Below are positions 24,301-38,200 of a DNA stretch of 64,000 nucleotides, piece after piece. Position 1 is the first letter of the stretch. Every line of letters starts with the position of its first letter. The notes under the pieces were generated by a model. It made no database searches, was not told where the DNA came from, and saw only the letters and a list, made by a program, of their open reading frames with translations. Source of the DNA: Liolophura sinensis (Eukaryota > Mollusca > Polyplacophora > Chitonida > Chitonidae); the NCBI RefSeq assembly GCF_032854445.1, contig NC_088295.1, positions 18,151,385-18,215,384 of the forward strand, read 5' to 3'. The translations under genes were made by a program, and so were the position numbers.

Positions 24301-25856
24301 TTGAACTTGTTCTGTCAGTATGTCTGCATGTAGCTAGTTTTTGTGAGTGGGCCTTCAGTCATCTCTCATGTTTTTATACTGTGGGTACCCATATCTGTTT
24401 AGGGGATGTACAAATTCTGTGATATCTGGTGAGAGAATTATCTACCCTGATAATGTAATTCATCCCCATGTTGATGAGATAGAAGTCGCCTTGGGTGGGG
24501 AGCTAATTGATTGGTAAGGGGAAAGAGGCAGTGTCCACTTGTCAGCAGCCTACCTAAGCAAGTCATTTGTGAGAGAGTTGTGTAGATGACTGGGGAAATT
24601 AACAGTAATGTGTTAATCAGATTGTGGAGGGTTCTGCACTTGTTTTCTGCCCTGTTTAGCGCTCAGTTCACTTGTCTTCACATCTATTTTGGCCTTGGCT
24701 TCGCCTCACTACACACATCCTCGCGTCATTTGCAGTAATCTGTTTGTTCAGCACTTTTCTTCCCTATCCGCTCATGAAAATTACCACAATAGTCTGACCT
24801 TAGCCAGACCCATGCCCCTCAGCAGATTCCAGCCACAATTACCCTTATATTTGTGACTTACTGATATACACTACAAGAAAAAACCTCTACTGAACTGTTC
24901 TACTAAACTCACATGTGTAGTTATGTGAATCTGTGTCTCTCCTTAGTGAAAAACTTGTTCTTCCACTTTTGCATGTAAGCTTTTTTTGTAACATTTTTTC
25001 TTTTTTTTTCACAAAAGGGGCTAAAAAGTGTTCTGCAAAGTGAGCAAATGGGAGAGATGATCAGGTTGTAAAAGAAGAAATTTTTCGACAGATAAACAGA
25101 TATGATTAAAAAGATATTATTGTCCTTAAAAGGTTGACCTTGTTGTGAGCAAAATTCATCTGCTTCTGGTTATTTTTGTGTCTTGGCCTTGACTATTCTC
25201 TATGGTGTTTAATATAAAGTCAATGAAGGGGATAGTACATCAGTCAGAAAGAAAGGCCTTTGTTACCATTGGCTGGTTTCTTTTAATGGATGAACAAATA
25301 TGTAGGTTCTAAGTGAAGAGAGTCCATTCTGATTTGCCAAGTGACAGCTAACACACCAAGAAGTTATTGTTATTAATAACATTGTTATTACCAGTCGGCT
25401 TGATTTCATGTTGAGTGAACAGATGTACTGAGTTAGGGGCAGGTTGTTTAACCACATTGTTCACTGTTTCATCAGCTTGTCCATGTTCACTGAGATATCT
25501 TGTTGACCCATCGTGCAGTTAATGTCAAAGATAAAAAATACCACTGTGTGCTGTGCACGGCTTTCTGTTTTTTTTTTTTTTGCTAGAAACCGTCATTTAC
25601 CAGTGGTACTTTGTACATGCAGTGGAAAACTGCTTTTATCTGTGTCAAATGTGTTTTCTTTTTGTATACAGTATATGTGTGTTATGCAATCCTGTTATTT
25701 CCATATACACACCATCACAGGTGTATTCCTTTATAGATCAGATTACCTGTGCACTGTATGACATGCTCAGGGTGGACCATAGTTGCTTCATCTTTGACAA
25801 ATTCTTACTCAGTTACCTGTCAGTCATATCACTTGGACCCATACTCCATGTACTTC

Positions 25857-25882
25857 ATGTGTGTATGTATGTATGTATGTCA
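25857..25882. repeat. (TGTA)n microsatellite
   Basis: Several uninterrupted TGTA tetramers within AT-rich intron. Confidence 0.8.
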
Positions 25883-27249
25883 GTATGTTCAGAACAGGCA
25901 CAAGTACATGTAGTAGCCTGTTAAACCTGCAGTCAGACTTTCAATGCATTCCAGTTATTCCGTAGTCCAGATCACTGATACAGTATTTACATGTATATAT
26001 ATATAGGTTTACTAATCATTTGATACGTATCATGATCAAATGCACTAAGTGATACTTTAGATACACTTTAGCTGCCTGATAGTTAAAAATGATATGTAAT
26101 TTTTCTCCTGCCTTATTTAATCCCCCAGGACATGAAGGATAAAAAGCTGTCATGGCAAATATTATACAAAGTATCTACAAAGGAAAAAAAGAAAAGACAA
26201 AAATGGTATTATGCTAACATAAAGTACTTTATATTGCATATAGCATAGAATTAAAAAAACATATATATGTCAAGCTCCGTGTGCTTATACATATTGCAAA
26301 GTTTTGGCATAGTGTGAAACTGATGTACGTACTGATATGCTGTACTAGCCCTTGCTCAATGGTGTCTGTGTCAAGTACTATTGACACAGCTGAAGTTACA
26401 GTACGGTATTTACTATGCCAGCATCTGAGGGGCAGAATTCAGGCTCTGCACACATTGAGAATTGTGATAAACGATCTCCGTGTTAATTTTTCGTAGCAGC
26501 AGCTGTCAAGATGTTAATAGTGCGTCACTGACAAAACCTAAGCCAGTTAAGGAGCAGTCCAGTGTCTATCTAAAAATTATTTATAAGACGAAACCGTTTA
26601 GATACCATGCTTTTCACTTAACTAACCCTCCTCAAACGCAAGTCTCATGTTATTCCTGGAAGTAAAACGTAAGTTGTATCTGCCTAGACATCCATTCTAG
26701 AAATCTATGCAGAACATTGCTCGATACTTCAGCTTAATTAAAGTTTGATCAGGTAACTTAACTCCTCTTCCTGAAATTTTTTGGTGTTGTAGAGATTGAT
26801 ATGTTCTTTCATAATAAAGGTGTGCTCCAGTAGCCATATCTATTACCCTGGGTACCAATTCTTGGTTTTATTGAATTGTTTCAGTTTTGTGCAATGTTGG
26901 ATGTATTATAAAGAATTAGGAGACATAAATGGTTTTCAGACATTCAGCCAGTGAGCACTCTTGCACACAGGGCTAGATTAAATTGCCATGGAAATTGGAA
27001 TGCGAAGATAAATACTGTGTTGACTTCTTTCATGCATCTGTAGTGGTATGTTTTACATTCCAAGGTATTTATCCTGTCATGCATTGAAGCTATTGTTATT
27101 TCCTGTCAAAGACACTTAAACTTCCTGTGTTGAAAGTGTTTTCCTTTTAATCATGTAGCAAGTGACTGGATGCCTGGCAATGCCAACATGTATGTTTATA
27201 TGTTTGAGTGAATGCCTCTTATGGATATAGAGCCATTAAAACTGGAGGA

Positions 27250-28760
27250 GATGTGTTGGGAACCCTGTACATGATGGTTATAAAATTGAAGGACCCAATA
27301 TGGCCAGGAAATGCCTCTACTAGGGTCCAGTGCCAGGGTAAGACAAGAAAACATGTAGATGTTTAGCAAATGATACCCTGAAGTTTGTCTGTCTCACAGC
27401 TGTGAGGATCTGGTGGGGGCCTTCTGGCCAGCTGCTGGGGAAGCTCAGCCAACTCTAAAGCATTTATCACTGGTCATGTGAATGGTGAGCAGTGAGGTCA
27501 GGGGTGAAGGTCACACAAACAGGCCTCTGTCCACTCACTTACTTCTAAGATCCATATCAGCCACACCACTCTAATTGATATACTGGAAAGGTCTTTAATG
27601 TGAAAGTCAATCTTTATGAAACAGGCTTTGGTTGGCCTGACAGCCATCATTTCCACAGTCCCCTTTGAGAGAGTTTGCTGGACAGGGACAAAGCTAAGCA
27701 AGGTCTCACTGATGAGATTGTCTCTTTCTGGATTGGGCAGACATTGCTTAGAAAGGGTGAGTCCCAGAAGACGTCTCTGGCTTTTGAAACTTCATGAGGT
27801 AGTGATGGCACGAGGCGATAGCAATGTGATGCCTTGCCCCTGAAGGCAACACTGTCCAAACTTAATCAACCATCTCACAGTTCTAACATGGCACTTTGAT
27901 ACTTCATGGACATGCAGTTGACATAAATGATTTGACTATAATTCTTGGCTTCTGAGGACTGCAAATCCACTTCATCATGCATTTATACGAATGCATTTAC
28001 TGTTAAATTCATCATTGAAGGCAGCATTATACAGATCATCTGCTTTGGAGTTCACAAAGTGAAACTGATGCCTTGCATGATGCATCTGAGAAATGCCACA
28101 GAACATTGATGGGCAGCTAGTGAAGTTTGTGTGAAAGCTTGTGATGTACCTCCTCTTGAATCACAAGGCCTGTATGCTCTGTGAAGTCCTGACTCTCCTG
28201 TGGTGTGGGTCAGGGCTTGGTGCTGGGAGGGGGCTGGAAGCAATTAGCAGATAGTGAAAATAACCCCTTAAGGAGCCTCTTTATTGTTGAGCCATCTTGG
28301 TGGAGGCTGTCTAAAGGAGCAGGGATGGTGGGTTTATTTCTGTCCTGACCTCCCCAAACTCTGCTCGCCCCACTCTAACTAAACTGTCTGAAACTCCCTA
28401 CTATTATTGTGACTTAATTGGCAAAGTGAGAGAGTGCAGAAAGGCCCCCATTTACCACTCTAGAAAGTAAGTAAAGAGACTGGCTGTAAGAAGATATACA
28501 CAAGCAGTAGGTCGTTCCCCTGTGGCTAGATACCAGCTCAGTGCCATTTTCTTAACTCCAGCCTTTAATCTAATGTGGGGAGCTCTTCACATTCCATACT
28601 TTCATAGAACAGAGGGATGCCACTATCATTGATCAGCCTCTAACTGCTATCTGTGTGCCCAAACAAAATACACTAACATCATAGCAGTGTGCAATTGGGG
28701 GGGTAGTTATTCCACCACTGAGCGTACATGTTCTCAGCGAGCTGTAATCACTTTGCAGCA
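27250..28760. other. Complex intronic island before coding exon 1
   Basis: Non-repetitive, less AT-rich than its flanks. It contains several short open frames on both strands, none with supporting splice sites or recognisable protein. It could be regulatory; no specific site is claimed. Confidence 0.25.
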
Positions 28761-28907
28761 TTCCTCAGACAGCCTTACAAATGAAGTGTACGTTACTTAT
28801 CCCAAAAGAAGAATCCTCCAATTGGCTAACTACAACAGATTCCCACACAGATGGTAATGAAGCTGCAAAATAACAAGAACATTTGAGGAACTTCAGGCAT
28901 GCCACTA

Positions 28908-28932
28908 GGGAAGGGGTGGGGGGATGGGGGGG
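28908..28932 (+). other. G-quadruplex-prone run 225 bp before exon 1 acceptor
   Basis: Four runs of three or more G (GGG, GGGG, GGGGGG, GGGGGGG) separated by one to two bases on the sense strand, so present in the pre-mRNA. Confidence 0.5.
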
Positions 28933-29156
28933 TCTCAGACAGATTTTCTTGTGAACTATTATCTTTGTTGACATAACAAAATACTGTTCAAGTTTTGTTG
29001 TCCTCAAAAACAGTTGTGTTAATTTATAGTAATTGTTGATAATAGCTTTCAACCTACTGCAAGTCTTATAGGTAAATGTGGAAGTACTTATTTCGTTTAC
29101 AGTGTAGATGCATTTGTGCAGAACATTATCAAAATTGTCATTATTTGTCTGTTCAG

Positions 29157-29281
29157 AAAGGAAACATCATTGAAGATTTGGAATGTAATCCATGACTGGT
29201 AGCCGTGGACCTCCCGTCACAATGAATGACATGGACAGACATATTCAGCAGACCAATGATCGCTTACAGTGCATCAAACAG
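29157..29281 (+). CDS. ZMIZ1: ZMIZ coding exon 1 with start codon (5'UTR 29157-29191)
   Basis: The acceptor is TTATTTGTCTGTTCAG at 29141-29156 and the donor is CAG|GTAACC at 29281/29282. The frame opens at ATG 29192 just after an in-frame TAA (29186-29188), so this is the first possible start. Its context is weak (T at -3). A second in-frame ATG at 29222 (codon 11) has A at -3 and aligns with Met1 of vertebrate ZMIZ1 (MNxMDRHIQQ), so it may be the main start, with 29192 giving a 10-residue extension. The exon contributes 30 codons and ends in phase 0. The leader holds a start-stop ATG-TAA at 29183-29188. Confidence 0.93.
29183..29188 (+). promoter_or_regulatory. Start-stop element (ATG-TAA) just before the main start
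   Basis: In the leader part of coding exon 1, ATG at 29183 is followed directly by TAA, and the main-frame ATG at 29192 follows after three bases, all in one frame. Start-stop elements are known to hold ribosomes at initiation/termination. Here it could reduce use of ATG 29192 and favour ATG 29222. The regulatory effect is inferred. Confidence 0.5.
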
Positions 29282-32200
29282 GTAACCAGCAGTTCTCTAA
29301 TCCACTTTTGTACTGTAACATATGCTCTAGCTAGCTTCCTTTTTTTTTATTTGTTTAGCAGAGCTTTGGGCTTAAGTTTTCACAATATTTTGGTAATAGT
29401 GGCAGTGTGTTTGGATGAGAACTACATTATTGTCACATGTTTATTTTTGGCCCCCCCTTTTTGCTCTATATGTGTATACATATTTCCTTTTCCTTCATTA
29501 TTTCCTGATGTTGTTTTGCATCATTGGGCAGGTGTTTGTCAGACAAACAAATAACATGTATATAATGCAATAAAATAATGTCAGGCATTCTCATATAAAT
29601 TGCCTAGTTGGTTTATACAGTACTTTTCTAAACGTAAGAGTTGACATGTATGTGTAATAATTTACATGTACAGTTTGTTACTGGGTTTTTCGTTTGCTAC
29701 CGGTGACTTTTTTTTTATCATCCACTGTCGAAAAAAAAAAAAAAAGAAACATAGTGGAAAGAATTTATGAGGTATTAAGATAATTATGGATCCTAATTTA
29801 CATGGACGTTTCCAACCAATTATGTCTTGGGTGGGAGGGAGACCAGAGGGCTGCCAAGTTAAAAAAAGAAGAAATCATTTGAGTTTATTGTGACATTTAC
29901 TTCTGGAAATTTGAGGATGTTAAATGTCACTGCAAGAACCATTTTCTACTCCTTCCAGGCTTTGCTTTTGAGTGGCTCCGATTGTCCCGGTATTTGTACA
30001 GATAAGGTAATGCAAAAGTTACGAAGCCTGATCCATTTCACCTGAGTCACCATGGGTCTTACCTATGGCACGGGTCTCCTGTACTGGAGAAGAGCCATCA
30101 CATGTACCTTGTCGTTTTATGTTTCATGTCAACTCTGGCAAATAAGAACTATCCACTAAATCAGATGTGCTTTAGTTTATTGCACATGAAATTCAGGTTC
30201 TGGCCAGTCTCTTCAATCTAGAACTCTCAGTTGTGAGAAAAACAAAAAAAGCAAAAAAAACCCTAAGTACATATATATCTCATTCATTGAAAAAAGAGGT
30301 ATACATAAGTTAACGAGAAGTATACAGAAAGGTAACATTCTAAAAGTAAGCACAGTGGTTCTTTGGTCATAGATAAGTAAGATGTCACATGGTGACAAGG
30401 GTAGGAGTACACTATGTATTCAGATAACTGTGACCACAAACTGTGGATGAATTTCTAAAAATACAGATGAAAATGGATAAAATATTAAAGAGATATTAAC
30501 ACTTGAGTACATATGATAAGAAAGCAAAGATTATTTATTTATCCTCTCAGTTTCTTACTCTCTTCAAAGAATTTAACAGTTTCAGCTATTCATTAATTCT
30601 ATTATAAACACTAAAGTTCTCTGGGTATGGACTTTCCTTGAATGTGACTAGATTTACAGGAATCAAGAAACATCCAAGGAATTCTTCTTGTCATAATACA
30701 AACAATATTTAGTTAATTTTCGAGCTGTAAGAGTTGAAAGACCCAGCTCATGGGAATATAACAATGCTATTTGTCTATACAGTTTACCGATCCATGCTGA
30801 TCATTGTTAGAAAAATAGTGCATACTGATTCATTTGATAATTGTTCACATGATAACGCTCATTCTTCTTGCTTAGCTAAACCTCTTTTTATTATTTGATT
30901 ACAAGGACATCAATTTATCAATTTCGAACAAACAATGAATTGAATAGATTATAAAACTTAAATTAGAAATAATGAAGAAATCATCTCATTGAAAGAGTAG
31001 CACGGCTTTCACGCGGTGGTGTCAGTGTTTTTATTTTAACTGGTTCTGCAAGATGCTACTGGTATATTTCTAAGTCACATCATTGAATTCTTACATTATA
31101 AATTCCCAAAATTAACTTGAAATATATTCCTTTTTTATTGAAAACTATTGGTATTTTGTGAATACAGCTGAACAATTATAAAACTTTGGACAAATTTATC
31201 ACTTGCAGGTAGATAAAGCTGCAATTACTTCGAGTAAGGAGTGTTGTAATGTTGAAAAGTGTTGACGGCAATAGAAAAATAATGATATCATTAAAAGCGT
31301 CAAATTAGCCACTTTATCATATATAAAAACACTATAGAATGAAGTCATTGCTAATGTGCCTGATGCTTATTTATCTGTTAATTAGAAGTTCATTTCAATC
31401 ATGTCAGACTGATAATGACATGATGTTAACAAAAATTCAAACTGTTATGTATTCATGGAAGAAAAAAGAAGATAGGGACATGAGTGTATCTCCTCACATT
31501 TAAACCCATGGCTTAGGCTAGTTTCTGCTGATTAACTGATTTAAATGCATTATAAAAGTTACTTTTGAAGCAAATCCCATTAAATAGAAGAGTACATGTA
31601 TGTTATATGTTTGATATACAGCAAGTAGATATTTGTGTAGAATGTAACAGAGCCTGTGATTTTGTGTGTTGTCTGGAACTTTCTTACTTTGCTGTTAACC
31701 CTTACTTTACCCTGTGTGCCTGGTGTTGGTGATGTGTCTGTCCGTTTGGGTGAAGTGAAAATATCTCAAATAACCTGAGCACTTTAAATTTAAGAAATTT
31801 GTCAATGTTTTCCTTTTCTTGAAAGGGCAGTTCAGACTTGTATTCTCGTAGATCAACTGACCCACATTATGGTCAGCGTGATAGTCTACATATAATTTTG
31901 CTGGCTCATTGACTCATACAAGAAGAAAGTCATGGTTATGGTTAATTCAAGAAAGTAAAGAATGAGAATTAACTGTATTGGTATCATGTTAGTTTAAGTT
32001 TTTAAATACTGTAAGGTCTGTAAAGTTGATGTGTGAAAATATTAAACTTGTAATATTGCATTGCTAAACTTTTTTGACAAGTACAACTCAGATGTAAATT
32101 CCAGTTATAAATGTATCAAAGTTTCCATGGTGTAATTTGACATTGTTGTTGTATGTTGTATGAACACTCCTGAATAACCACAAAATCCATTTCTCTAATG

Positions 32201-35200
32201 TTGTTCACGTGTATACTTTGGTTTAGACAAAATATTATGACGTTTATAGGTACATATTTGTTGAGCTATCGTTTTGATTGGAAAATGTCTGAGAACTGTT
32301 ATTGTTATGTGCTTCCTGTTTCCTTCCAGCATCTATCCACCCCACAGGGGTTTCAGAATGCAGCCCGGGAACTTCTGGAATGGTGCTCAGATCAACGCGC
32401 CTTTCAGCGACCTTTTGAGAATGGCTTGATGGGATGTTTAACAGTGAGTACCAAAGTCCAGTAACTCTTGTTTCACTTGCCTGTGGTCATCTAATAGCAA
32501 TGGTTCAAAAATCTCTACCTTCATTCATAGTCTCTCTGTCTATTTCCCGTAGTCTTTAAGCGCATTTTTATAAAATCTCTGTGAGCATGCCTGAAAGCAG
32601 AGTATCATTCCTTTGGACTTTACCTTTTCAACGAATAGGAAACTTCTGTTACATTGTTATACTTGACTTCCCCAAAACTCTTCGATGCCTGTGTGTTCAA
32701 ATTGTGAGTTCCTTTCAAAATAAGCATACAACGCATAGGGCTGATTTTTATCTTCATTTATGTTCTTGAAGTTCAAGATGGCTGCATGTCAAAATCAGAC
32801 AGATTTATATCCAGTGTGGATGTTTGGATTAATTGATAAAATATTATCGGTATTGCAATATCTCAAAAACTGCAGCTGATTGACTTTACATTTGTACATT
32901 TTCACAAAATAAGGGATCAGCTGATTTTGGCTGATGTGAGACCTCCTGTCTTTTCTCCCACAGCCATTTTGAATGTGTAGATAGATATCTATAGTGCATG
33001 CAGTAACCAGATAAAAGTTGTCTTCAACCAACTGGCTTTAAAGTTATACGTTATTTATTTTCATGAACTTCCACCTTACAACAAAATGAGGATTGCTCTT
33101 AATTGCCCTTCACTGGTGTACATGTAGAATCTTTAATCAGGTCACTTCCATTTACATTTGTCTTTGCAAGGTGTGGAGAAGACACCAACCACTTAGCTTT
33201 AAGCTTGCACAGAAATGTGACTGTCTATCCAAGGTGCATTATGTGCTTTGTTGTGGTGTTATCACAATCAAAACTTAGCCAAATGTTTCAGTGTAAATCA
33301 GTTTTCTGCCCCACTCTGTCTAATGATCCCTTTGTTCTAAATAAGTATTGAGCTGACAGGACTGAATAAGACGAATAATAAAGTGTGACCTTGTAAACAA
33401 GCTTTTGAGCACTTTTCTCTTAACTCCTGTTTTAAAGATAGTGGGATTATCTCTGACCATTTTTAACATTTCTTCCACATAGCTTGGATTCTGTGTGTAA
33501 TTTGCTGAAAATGTCTTGATTTATGGGTTTGCCAGAAACTGCAGGTTTTCACTAGTGAGGATATGGGCAGAGCTTACCCTGGCTCTCCCTAACTACCTCA
33601 GGTATTAACTTTCACAGCTTTACTCTCCTCTTGTTTCCACATATCTCCTCTCCAGACCCACATTCAGACTGACTTTTTACCACTATATCTAATAACACAT
33701 GATACTTATCTGACCTACTGTGTCTAATGATACGTTTTCTTGACCTACATTTTTTGATGAGTAACAGTTGAGATTTGTTATTTTACCTAACTTACATCCC
33801 ATTGCACTCCTAATGCCCTTGTTTTTCTTCCTGTGGTTATTAAGACACTGTGAAGTATTTGCCCATTGTAAGTGCACTTCAGTTTTTTTTTCTTCCTGTG
33901 TTTAACTATAAACACATGTATTTGTGCTGAGTCGTCAGTCAGGTGTGCTTGAACTGGCAGACAGTCTCGTCAGCTTGAGCTCGGCTCTAAATCTCAGACA
34001 TGCACAATCATAACATTTCAAATGCATTTTTTGGTTTTGTATGTTTCTTGTTATTTTTTTTCTTTTTTTTTTTTCATGCATTTCATCTTAAGGAAATCTT
34101 ATTTAATTCAGATTAATCAACAGAACTTAATGTACTGATAAATGCTGTTTAATTGTCAGAATGTCAGACCATTGAGGTACAAAATAAAAATAATCTTTTC
34201 TGTTAACTCAAGATCTTGTCTAACAGGTAACACATGTGATAAAAATTGTTAAATTTTCAGGCTTCAAGAGCTGGTTATAATAATATTTTCTTTTTTTTTG
34301 TGTGAACATTTTTTTTTGGTTTTTTTGTGGGCTTCCCCACCATGTCGTGTGTCGCCAGATAAAAAAAAATGGTCAGTACAGATGTAAATCTGATTCTGGC
34401 AAGTGACTCTGGAACAATAGAACAGGTGTCCCGTATGTTAGTGTCATGGAACTTCTCATGTATGTAAGAGTTTACAACTGTTATCAGTGCTCCTCCCCAC
34501 CTTGTCCTTCAAAAGCCTAGCTGACATGCTTGCTACAGTGAACATATTAATGTAGGTAGAGGTACTTTGGGGAGGAGTGAGCTATTGTGGCACTCATGTC
34601 AGTTTAGGTGTCCATTGAGGACCAGTGAGAAGTATTGATTGGTGAGCTGTGAAGTCTAGCAGGCACAGCCACCTGTACTGTGCTAGCCTGTTACATAGCT
34701 ATCATGCTAGGCTTTGGACCAGTGCCCAGTACAGTGTCAAAAACACTCCAGCCAGCCTGCATGGGCTTGTATCACATAGATAAACAGTAAACAGAGCAAA
34801 TAAATAAAACATGTTGATCAACAGCTAACCTGGAGCTGGCATTTACGATTAGGTACATGAATGTGTAAGATGTAAGCAACCCGGCAGATTCTCTGAGGCA
34901 GAGTGTCTTGGGATGACCGCTAAAGCCATCGAGCCTCTCATTGCAACGTAGAATAATAACTAAGGCCAGTAGCCAGTCAGTAACAATTGATTTATCCGGC
35001 TGTTTACCAGTTCATAAATTCATAGGGTGGCAAGAAGGCAGCATGTTTTGTCAGCTGATAGAGTAGGGCCATTTTGTCAATTAGGACCTCCTGAGCTGTA
35101 CGTAAAGACATTGTGATGCAATAGTATGATGCAGTGGCCCTTTCACCTGTGTGTGAATATTTGCTGTTGTTGTAATTAACCGGTATTTCATCCTGGATAA

Positions 35201-38200
35201 TTATATTGCTATGAAGCAGGGGTCAGACCCTACCCCAGCAATAACATGCGAGCTCAGCCCGCGCTGGTCAGGTGACAGTGACCTGGGTACAGACAAGGTG
35301 TAAAGACCAGGGGCCTAAGGGTCAAGCACAGGCCAATGGCTCCAGTCCGCAAGGCTAGCAGCCAGCTGGTCAAAACTTCAAGACAAACATCAGTATGTGG
35401 GATGGAAGAATATACTGCATCTGTATGTCAGTGGTAGTGTCAGAAAGGTGTAGGTGCAAAGAAATTGTTATTATAATTGAAATAATTTAAATCGATCAGT
35501 GATAGCACATATAACATTGCAATTAAATATTATAACCTCTGCCATTTCCCCCCTCCATGCCATACATATGAACCTGTGGAATTATTGTTGTAGTAGTATT
35601 TATTTTATTTATTTGATTGGTGTTTTAAGACTCAAAAAACTGGGGGGGGGGGACCCACAACCATCAGCAGGTTGCTGACAGACCTTCCCATTTACGGCCG
35701 GAGAGGAAGCCAGCATGAGCTGGACTTGAACTCAAAGTGACCAGATTGATGAGAATCTCCTGGGTCATTACGCCAACTGAACCATTTAGGCCCCCTTTTT
35801 TAAGTAGTAGTAGCTGTAGTAATTATAATGGTAATGATAATGATAATGAGAGTAATGATAGTAATAAGCATAATTATAATTATACAATGGTGCTGGTGAT
35901 GAAATTGGAAATTTTATAGAATAAAAAATCAATAATTGAATCAGTAAAAAGCAATAGGTTTTTCTCTTAGGTTACAAGAAGCTGAATAGCTGAAGATTTG
36001 TTAGGCAGGTTAGGCTGACAAAAAATGTGGACATTTTGTTTTGTATGCATCATGTATTTACTAGTAAATATTTCACTAAAAACGAATTTGGCACAGGATG
36101 TTGATGGGTGGCAGGAGGGATGAGGAGTGTGGATTGTAGAGGAGTGAGTGAGGGTCTGGGTGTCAGAGGGGAGAGTAGCTCTGTTGTAATGTTACAGATG
36201 TGCCTGATAAAGCTATAGGGAGGTCGGGACAGAGGGAGGGAGGGGGGATCTAGTCTTACACAACTGTGAGCTGGGTGCCAGTAAGGCTGAACTCCAGGGC
36301 TCAGGGCACCCTGCAAACAGATCGCCTCTACCCCTAACCTACCCATGCTTTTTTCTTCTTTTATTGCCTATATTTATAGTGAGCCTGTACTTGTAGCCTG
36401 GAAAAAGCCTTCAAAACAGCTCCCATTTCAGCATCAGCCTTTGCTGTTTATTTATATGATAATGATAAAGGGGGGGTTCAATGTTAGTCTGTGGCTGTAT
36501 CCTATATCAGGCTAACTGTACATACCAGGCATTCCCCTGGACCTGAGCTGTGAAAATACAGCTTTATCCCAACACACTTCCTCGCACACAGCCCTGCCTC
36601 CTCACTTCACCCCTCTCTTCAGGAGTCTGAGGTTGGGGGAGGGGAGGGAAGGGGAGGGGGTTGGAGAGTAGCAGGGATAACAAGAACATCAGCCCTCTAC
36701 CCTCAGCTCCCCAGACACAGGGAAACTATCAGGCCTTAATTGAAGTGAATAGATAGATAGGTGAACACCGTCAAACAAACACATGTGCTGCTTGATGGTC
36801 ACATCGGTCAGACCCACAAAAGTTAATAAGTTCATTGCCTGCACTATATTCTGTTGGTTGAAAGTTTTCTGGTCATTCTTACCAAAAAAGTAGTGCTTTG
36901 AAAGTACCTATAATGTTTTAACCAGCAACAGCAGAGTGAAGGTCTTTGTCCATTAATGCCTATGATTTCCAGACTGTTTAACATATACTGATGACAAGTA
37001 GAGTCAATGACACCAGTCCTCTGAGTTGTTAAATTAAGAAACTTTGTGGAACAAAGTGTGAAATGTGCAAATGAATGTATGTGTAGACCCATTGTTTCAT
37101 TAATAACATTATGTCGCAAACTCCTTCAACTCATTGTTTAAATTGTCATGTTGTCTGTCACTTTGGAATATTTATTGATTTATTTGATGGTTATTTAATG
37201 CTTCACTCAAAACTTTTTGACTCATACGATGGCGATCAGTATATGAGTGGAGAAATCCAGAGTGACCATGATAAATTACCGAGCGTGGGTAAGTTACTGA
37301 CAAACTTTTCCATGTGTAACAGACAGTTATGCACACCTTATTGTTAGAATACACGTGATATTCAACAGTAGATGGTGCCGCACAAGTGCCTTTGACCTTC
37401 AAGGCCCAGTGCAGGAATTGAACCTGTACCTCATGTATCCTAGCGATGGAAGGGCATCTCAACCACTCAGCCACAAGTTGCTTTTGCATCCTGGGATAAC
37501 ACATTTGTCTCCTATCATTCTGGCCCTTCACATTCAAAACAAATATTTTCTAAAATTACGCTCTATAATCATTGTGATTAAGCATATCAGCACTGAACTG
37601 TTAAGGCAAATAACCTGATGACAAATAACCTAATAATGCAGCTTATTACAGTAAATTTACATGAGGTGATGCAGACCAGTGTTGGTGCACATAAATACAT
37701 ATGCTGGAAAACAAGAGGCTACACCGGAGATTTTGGGCAAAAATCTATATTCGCTAATGAAATCAAACTTTCTGTATTTATCAATGATAGCTCAAATTAT
37801 TACTGTTCAGTAAATATCAGACTCATAGCTGTACCATTTATAATGTTTTAATGATTCTAAAATTTGAAAAAAGTTGTAATGTGATGCTCATTTTAAATTT
37901 TAGGAACTTTATTAATGGTTTTGAACAGTAACAGATAGAAAAATAAAGCTGATCTATTTTTAAGAGGTCCTTATTTGGGCTATTCTAAAATCATAGCAAG
38001 AATTTAATTGGATTTGTCTCGCTTGATTTTTGGCCAAAAATCTCTGACATTGTCTTTTCATTGATGCAACAGTTTTATCTTTATTTATTTTTATATATGT
38101 ATATAAATGTTTTTTATTAGTGTTTAAATCTGCACATTTTTCACAAACAATAACACGAATGATAATAATAATTTATTGATGAAGAAAACTGAAGTGTCAA

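Larger units (their letters stand above)
15825..29156 (+). other. 5'UTR intron (13.3 kb)
   Basis: Runs from GTAAGT after the untranslated exon to the acceptor of coding exon 1. It holds the SINE cluster (17306-17870), the ~64-bp array (17975-18720), a possible alternative exon (21115-21350), motif-rich islands at about 19780-21700 and 27250-28760, AT-rich low-complexity blocks at 22080-24300, a short TGTA tract (25857-25882) and a G-quadruplex-prone run at 28908-28932. No intronic gene is supported. The whole-intron assignment depends on the 5' exon call. Confidence 0.5.

Noticed and set aside
37111-37618. Overlapping open frames on both strands near 37.1-37.6 kb, one with a GTAAGT at 37290 that looked like a coding exon donor
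   Set aside because: The segment is a SINE on the minus strand (tRNA-like head, shared 3' module, AAATAA tail); the frames and the apparent donor are by-products of its sequence.
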